Part shown: positions 6,573-9,730 of the stretch, in pieces
How the letters are laid out: every line of letters begins with the position of its first letter
Numbering within the stretch: the stretch's first letter is position 1
Assembly (NCBI GenBank): GCA_003446375.1
Contig: DMAW01000185.1
Span: 1-9,730, forward strand
Source of the DNA: Eubacteriaceae bacterium
GTDB lineage: Bacteria > Bacillota > Clostridia > Eubacteriales > Alkalibacteraceae
Direction of reading: 5' to 3'
Length of the DNA: 9,730 bases
The notes under the pieces: generated by a model
Databases searched by the model: none
Seen by the model: the letters and a program-made list of their open reading frames with translations, nothing else
What the model was told of the DNA's origin: nothing
Program-made: the position numbers and the translations under genes

Positions 6573-7325
6573 ATGAAATTGCTGTCTTGGAATGTAAATG
6601 GGTTGAGAGCCTGCTTGAATAAAGGATTCGAAGAATTTTTCCAAAAGGAAAAAGCGGATATATTCTGTCTTCAGGAGACTAAGCTTCAGGAAGGACAAGT
6701 GGATCTAAAGCCCGAAGGGTATGAATCTTATTGGAACTATGCAGATAAAAAAGGCTATAGCGGCACTGCCGTTTTTACAAAATCAAAGCCTTTGAAAGTA
6801 GAGTATGGAATGGGGCTGGATGAACACGACAGGGAAGGAAGGCTGATAACTTTAGAGTTTGACGAATTCAGTTTGGTCAATGTCTACACCCCGAATTCCC
6901 AAAAGGAGCTGGCAAGGCTGGATTACAGAATGAAATGGGAAGAGGATTTTAAAGCGCACCTAAAAAGATTGGAAGAGAAAAAGCCTGTTATAGTGTGTGG
7001 GGACTTAAACGTGGCACATAGAGAAATTGACTTGAAAAATCCAAAGACAAACAGAAAAAACGCAGGATTTAGCGATCAGGAGAGAGAAAAATTCGCCAAC
7101 CTTTTAGATGCCGGATTCGTGGATACCTTCAGGCATTTCTACCCAGATGTGACTGGTGCGTATACTTGGTGGTCTTATATGTTCAATGCCAGAAAGAACA
7201 ATGCGGGATGGAGGATCGATTATTTTTTGATTTCAGAAGCGCTGAAGCCAAATGCAAAGGATGCACTGATTTATGCGGACGTGATGGGATCGGATCATTG
7301 CCCGGTGGGGCTTTTGATCAACTAA
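6573..7325 (+). CDS. exoA: Exodeoxyribonuclease III / AP endonuclease (ExoA type)
   Basis: This cytoplasmic DNA-repair nuclease incises 5' to abasic sites and degrades duplex DNA 3' to 5' in base-excision repair. The protein has 250 residues, the length of B. subtilis ExoA and slightly shorter than E. coli XthA. All endonuclease/exonuclease/phosphatase-fold active-site residues are present: N7 (SWNVNGLRA), metal ligand E35 (LQETK), Y105 (VYTPNS), D144 and N146 (GDLNVAH), D216 (WRIDYF), and D241-H242 (GSDHCP). TWWSYMFNARKNNAGWRIDY (198-217) is the DNA-contacting loop typical of this branch. The start at 6573 has GGAGGT 7 nt upstream. The gene is transcribed divergently from the ECF sigma operon across 123 nt and ends at a strong hairpin. 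Nothing suggests loss of function. Confidence 0.96.
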   Translation: MKLLSWNVNGLRACLNKGFEEFFQKEKADIFCLQETKLQEGQVDLKPEGYESYWNYADKKGYSGTAVFTKSKPLKVEYGMGLDEHDREGRLITLEFDEFSLVNVYTPNSQKELARLDYRMKWEEDFKAHLKRLEEKKPVIVCGDLNVAHREIDLKNPKTNRKNAGFSDQEREKFANLLDAGFVDTFRHFYPDVTGAYTWWSYMFNARKNNAGWRIDYFLISEALKPNAKDALIYADVMGSDHCPVGLLIN

Positions 7326-7327
7326 AG

Positions 7328-7359
7328 AACAGGCTTGAATCTATTGATTCAAGCCTGTT
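7328..7359. terminator. Bidirectional terminator between exoA and the papain-like gene
   Basis: A perfect 14-bp stem (AACAGGCTTGAATC / GATTCAAGCCTGTT) with loop TATT begins 2 nt after the exoA stop. Only short T-runs follow (TTT on plus, TTCTTT on minus). The minus-strand stop codon at 7351-7349 lies within the right arm. A second, competing inverted repeat, AAGAACAG (7325-7332) / CTGTTCTT (7363-7370), overlaps it. Confidence 0.75.
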
Positions 7360-7960
7360 TCACTGTTCTTCTAATGGATTCTTCCCCATAGAGCCCAAGA
7401 GGAATGTCCTTGGATTGTTTTAAGAAACTACGGTATTCATTTAGGTTTCCCGAATAAATTCTTGCAAACAGCCGATTGGCATTTGTCACAAAGTCTCCCG
7501 GAGTGACAAATACACAAGGCTTGTCAAAAATTGGCCTGCCGCTGTACTCAAAAACAGAAGCTACAAATTGAGAGCAAAAGAAAGCATCGCATCTTTGGAT
7601 ATGGATATTTAGCATTATGCCAAAGAGGCCTAGGAAGTTGTATCTGTAGGTATCCCTGTTTAGTTCGAAAAGCTTTATGTATTCTCGAATTCTTAAATAG
7701 GTTATGTCATCGATATCCTCTAGACAATAAACAGCGCATTTGGCATTGGAGAAGATCACATTGTCTATGTTTTCCTTTACAAAGCCACCTATTATGGGAT
7801 TGTAGTGCTTTTTGCGGCCGAAGCTATACAGCTCATTAAGCTCTTTGTCAAATGCGATTGAGACATGATTGTAAGGATCCTTTGTGTACATCTTGATGAG
7901 CCTGTTAAGCACTGTTCCGGTATCGGTCAACAATATGTATATTTGGTTTTTATTTTTCAT
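7349..7960 (-). CDS. Permuted papain-fold (YiiX/YebB-like, NlpC/P60 superfamily) protein of unknown substrate
   Basis: The protein has 203 residues. Two motifs point to the circularly permuted NlpC/P60 fold: an early His in DPYNHVSIAFD (H32), and a late Cys at the start of a helix in FFCSQFVASVFEYSG (C129). In permuted members the His comes before the nucleophile Cys, the reverse of classical NlpC/P60. Relatives include YiiX, YebB and YycO-like proteins and eukaryotic lipid acyltransferases, so the reaction may be amidase, peptidase or acyl transfer. I do not know the substrate. No signal peptide or transmembrane helix is visible, so it appears cytoplasmic, unlike wall hydrolases. The start at 7960 is preceded by GAGGT. 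It is flanked by convergent exoA and divergent pirin, has its own promoter, and ends in a shared terminator, so it is a single-gene unit. Confidence 0.75.
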   Translation of the reverse strand: MKNKNQIYILLTDTGTVLNRLIKMYTKDPYNHVSIAFDKELNELYSFGRKKHYNPIIGGFVKENIDNVIFSNAKCAVYCLEDIDDITYLRIREYIKLFELNRDTYRYNFLGLFGIMLNIHIQRCDAFFCSQFVASVFEYSGRPIFDKPCVFVTPGDFVTNANRLFARIYSGNLNEYRSFLKQSKDIPLGLYGEESIRRTVKQA

Positions 7961-7993
7961 GGCATACCTCGGTATTTTTTAATAAGCAAAAGA

Positions 7994-8022
7994 ATTATAT
8001 CAAAAATATCACTATGCGTAAA
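7994..8022 (-). promoter_or_regulatory. Sigma-A promoter (proximal) of the papain-like gene
   Basis: On the minus strand TTTACG (8022-8017, 4 of 6 to TTGACA) is followed after 17 nt by TATAAT (7999-7994). The -10 is extended by TG (TGATATAAT). Transcription would begin near 7987, about 27 nt before the ATG. This is the best-formed promoter in the window. Confidence 0.65.
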
Positions 8023-8039
8023 CAATAAAGTGCAAACGG

Positions 8040-8064
8040 CTTGATTTTGATCGATTATATCAAG
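8040..8064. repeat. Spaced inverted repeat in the divergent peptidase/pirin region
   Basis: CTTGAT (8040-8045) and ATCAAG (8059-8064) form a 6-bp dyad separated by 13 nt, with ATCGAT (8050-8055) near its centre. The dyad covers the distal minus-strand -10 and lies upstream of the pirin promoter, a plausible operator position. The N4 spacing of an FNR or CRP box is absent, and the regulator is unknown. Confidence 0.3.
8054..8063 (-). promoter_or_regulatory. Possible second, distal extended -10 promoter of the papain-like gene
   Basis: The minus-strand 10-mer TTGATATAAT recurs exactly 60 bp upstream of the same element in the proximal promoter. It carries the full extended -10 TGATATAAT. The -35 region (TGATCA at 8082-8077 with a 17-nt spacer) is poor, so it is weaker and less certain. 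Confidence 0.35.
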
Positions 8065-8083
8065 ATATGCGGGTAATGATCAG

Positions 8084-8111
8084 TTTACAGAGGGATAAAA
8101 AAGGGTATCTT
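8084..8111 (+). promoter_or_regulatory. Weak candidate sigma-A promoter of the pirin gene
   Basis: TTTACA (8084-8089, 5 of 6 to TTGACA) and TATCTT (8106-8111, 4 of 6 to TATAAT) are spaced by 16 nt. TAAAAT at 8113-8118 is a nearer match to a -10 but has no -35 at the right distance. The pirin ribosome-binding site GGGAGGAG begins at 8128. Confidence 0.33.
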
Positions 8112-8144
8112 TTAAAATAAAAAGATTGGGAGGAGTTTGTACAA

Positions 8145-8993
8145 ATGTCGGTTGAAAGGAAAATTCAGGAAATTATATACGGTCATGACGGAAGAGACGG
8201 AGCAGGCGTTAATCTAAAGAGGGTGTTTTCACGGTCGACGATTAAAGAGCTTGACCCGTTCTTGTTGTTGGATGCCTTTGATTCTACCGATCCTAACGAT
8301 TACATCAAAGGTTTTCCATGGCATCCCCACAGAGGAATAGAAACGGTCACGTACTTGATAAAAGGCAAGATTGAGCATGGAGACAGTTTGGGAAACAGCG
8401 GGAGCATAGATGAAGGATGCTGTCAGTGGATGAGTGCGGGAAGCGGGATCATACATCAGGAAATGCCTCAACCCAGCGATAGGATGCTGGGGGTGCAGCT
8501 ATGGGTAAACCTCCCTGCAGAAAAAAAAATGTCTCATCCGGCTTACAGAGATATCAGAAAGTCAGATGTAGTGCTGGCCAGGGATGATGAAGTCGCTGAA
8601 GTAAGGGTAATTGCCGGTAGCTACAATGGAAAAAAAGGCCCTGTAGGAGATATAGCCGTAGCACCAAGGTTTTTAGATGTCGTGCTTCATCCTGGAAAAG
8701 AATTTGTCTTAGAGACAGAGCCTCAAGACACGGTCTTTGCATTTATCATCGATGGAGAGGGGATTTTTGAAGGTGAGCTTCATCCTAAAAGAACCGGTTT
8801 TCTATATGGAGAAGGAGAACGCATCACCTTTTGCACGGGTCCAAAAGAAGCCAGAATCTTGGTGTTTTCCGGTAAGAAGTTAAAAGAGCCTGTAGCCTGG
8901 GGCGGACCCATAGTGATGAACTCGGACGAAGAGCTGGAACTGGCATTTAAAGAGCTGGATGAAGGAAGTTTCATCAAACATAAGAAGTTTTAA
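8145..8993 (+). CDS. Pirin family bicupin protein
   Basis: The protein has 282 residues with the two-cupin layout of pirins. The N-terminal cupin holds the metal-binding set H60 and H62 (FPWHPHRGIETV), H104 and E106 (SGIIHQEMP), which matches the Fe-binding residues of human pirin and E. coli YhhW in spacing. The conserved run QWMSAGSG lies at 94-101. The C-terminal cupin (about 165-260) lacks such a metal set, as usual. Some bacterial pirins have quercetin 2,3-dioxygenase activity and others bind partner enzymes, so the function here is uncertain and the cytoplasmic location is inferred from the lack of a signal peptide. The ATG at 8145 follows GGGAGGAG by 9 nt. The DUF523 gene starts 29 nt downstream and is probably cotranscribed. 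Confidence 0.92.
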   Translation: MSVERKIQEIIYGHDGRDGAGVNLKRVFSRSTIKELDPFLLLDAFDSTDPNDYIKGFPWHPHRGIETVTYLIKGKIEHGDSLGNSGSIDEGCCQWMSAGSGIIHQEMPQPSDRMLGVQLWVNLPAEKKMSHPAYRDIRKSDVVLARDDEVAEVRVIAGSYNGKKGPVGDIAVAPRFLDVVLHPGKEFVLETEPQDTVFAFIIDGEGIFEGELHPKRTGFLYGEGERITFCTGPKEARILVFSGKKLKEPVAWGGPIVMNSDEELELAFKELDEGSFIKHKKF

Positions 8994-9007
8994 AGGTTGA
9001 TATAATT

Positions 9008-9015
9008 AAGGAGGT
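9008..9015 (+). promoter_or_regulatory. Ribosome-binding site that selects a TTG start for the DUF523 gene
   Basis: A full AAGGAGGT lies 7 nt before the TTG at 9023. The GTG at 9014 overlaps this site and cannot be served by it. The next in-frame ATG would remove the first conserved cysteine. Confidence 0.8.
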
Positions 9016-9022
9016 GGCGGCA

Positions 9023-9712
9023 TTGGATAAAGGACCATTGGTATTGAGTGAAAAACCTGTAATAGGCGTAAGCGCATGCTGCATGGGAAGCCCTGTCAGA
9101 TACAATGGAAAGGGATGGAATATGCTTGATTTCATCGGTAGAGAAAAAAACGACTTTATATGGTGCCCGGTATGTCCGGAGGTCTTTTCCGGGCTTGGAG
9201 TTCCAAGAGATCCTATACATATAGCCGGGGAGAGCGGAAGCGATGCTTGGAAAGGGAACGCGAGGATTTTAAACAGGGCGAAGAAAGATGTCACATCCCA
9301 TATGTTGGAAGGGTGTAAAACTGCTGCCTCCATACTGGAAAAATCTGATGCAAAGGCTTATGTATACCTCGATGGAAGCCCTTCTTGCGGAGTTTACAGG
9401 ACTAGCCTGAAGAACAAGAGGATAGGAAAGCCTCCCGGAGTGTTTGGATCGGCCTTGTACGATAAAGGATATTTTTTGATACCGGTATTAGACCTTCAGA
9501 GTCCTGTTAGATGGTGGGACTGGAAGAGAAGGCTCCTGGCATTTTTGTGGCTGGAAAAAGCAGAAATCTCCAACAAGAAGGAACTTTACGATATTTGGTA
9601 CAGATACAAGTTCATATGTCAAGAACTTGATGAGCCATGGGCAAGGGAAAAAGGCAGGGAACTTGCAAGCCTTGGAAAGGCTGTAGATGATGAGTACATA
9701 AGATTTTTTTAG
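9023..9712 (+). CDS. DUF523 / TudS-like iron-sulfur protein with a C-terminal extension
   Basis: Counted from the TTG at 9023 the protein has 229 residues. The DUF523 signature is clear: GVSACCMGSPVRYNG (15-29), CPVCPEVFSGLGVPRDP (48-64), DVTSHMLEG (89-97) and SPSCG (119-123). In the family member TudS, a thiouracil desulfidase, three cysteines of these motifs bind a [4Fe-4S] cluster that takes up sulfur from the substrate. The equivalents here are C19, C51 and C122, with C20 and C48 as extra cysteines. Simple DUF523 proteins are about 150-160 residues; here roughly 70 more follow from about 157, rich in Trp and charged residues (RWWDWKRRLLAFLWLEK, IWYRYKF), which I do not recognise and which lacks the YbgA-type DUF1722 look. 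It follows pirin by 29 nt with no terminator between, so a shared operon is likely. Desulfidase activity is inference only. Confidence 0.8.
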   Translation: MDKGPLVLSEKPVIGVSACCMGSPVRYNGKGWNMLDFIGREKNDFIWCPVCPEVFSGLGVPRDPIHIAGESGSDAWKGNARILNRAKKDVTSHMLEGCKTAASILEKSDAKAYVYLDGSPSCGVYRTSLKNKRIGKPPGVFGSALYDKGYFLIPVLDLQSPVRWWDWKRRLLAFLWLEKAEISNKKELYDIWYRYKFICQELDEPWAREKGRELASLGKAVDDEYIRFF

Positions 9713-9730
9713 GTAATTGCGAAACTAATA

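Noticed and set aside
7166..7423. 85-codon plus-strand frame overlapping the end of exoA and running through the terminator
   Set aside because: It is a shifted frame of exoA without its own ribosome-binding site, and it crosses the terminator hairpin.
8041..8063. FNR/CRP-type box (TTGAT ... ATCAA) upstream of pirin
   Set aside because: The half-sites are separated by 13 or 7 nt, not 4, so the geometry is wrong for this regulator family.
8997..9006. TTGATATAAT as a separate promoter for the DUF523 gene
   Set aside because: Transcription would begin near 9013, inside the AAGGAGGT site at 9008-9015, leaving the message without its ribosome-binding site. Cotranscription with pirin is simpler.
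8974..9333. 119-codon minus-strand open frame over the pirin end and DUF523 gene
   Set aside because: It is antisense to two clearly recognisable genes and has low-complexity, motif-free sequence.

Overview
The window is an ordinary stretch of chromosome from a low-GC, motile, probably anaerobic Firmicute of the class Clostridia. The evidence is strong Gram-positive Shine-Dalgarno sites (AGGAGGT type), AT-rich intergenic DNA with sigma-A promoters, and an H-NOX/chemoreceptor fusion of the type known from Thermoanaerobacter/Caldanaerobacter and clostridia. It holds ten protein genes. I see no RNA genes, insertion sequences, prophage genes or CRISPR arrays.

Layout. 1-1818 (+): a 5'-truncated thiD (thiamin pyrimidine kinase), then birA (biotin-protein ligase/repressor). 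1841-3655 (-): a membrane chemoreceptor with an N-terminal heme H-NOX domain, with a candidate sigma-D (motility) promoter upstream. 3963-5114 (+): a polytopic O-antigen-ligase/polymerase-family protein standing alone. 5162-6449 (-): an ECF sigma factor and its single-pass membrane anti-sigma partner, overlapping by 14 nt. 6573-7325 (+): exoA, an exonuclease III-type DNA-repair nuclease. 7349-7960 (-): a permuted papain-like (YiiX/NlpC-P60 superfamily) protein. 8145-8993 (+): a pirin. 9023-9712 (+): a DUF523/TudS-like iron-sulfur protein that probably shares the pirin transcript.

Architecture. Genes sit in alternating orientation, and the three convergent junctions (birA/MCP, ligase/anti-sigma, exoA/peptidase-like) each carry one compact hairpin that can serve both strands. 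In two of them the minus-strand stop codon lies inside the stem. Ribosome-binding sites move four starts downstream of the longest ORFs: birA at 838, the chemoreceptor at 3655, the ligase at 3963 and the DUF523 gene at a TTG codon, 9023.

Working together. Beyond the sigma/anti-sigma pair and the likely pirin/DUF523 and thiD/birA transcripts, the genes look like independent housekeeping and sensory units. I did not find a new multi-gene system. The items most worth a second look are the H-NOX chemoreceptor, whose heme pocket matches the O2-binding Thermoanaerobacter H-NOX residue for residue, the extended DUF523 protein, and the cysteine-free anti-sigma factor with an unknown signal.
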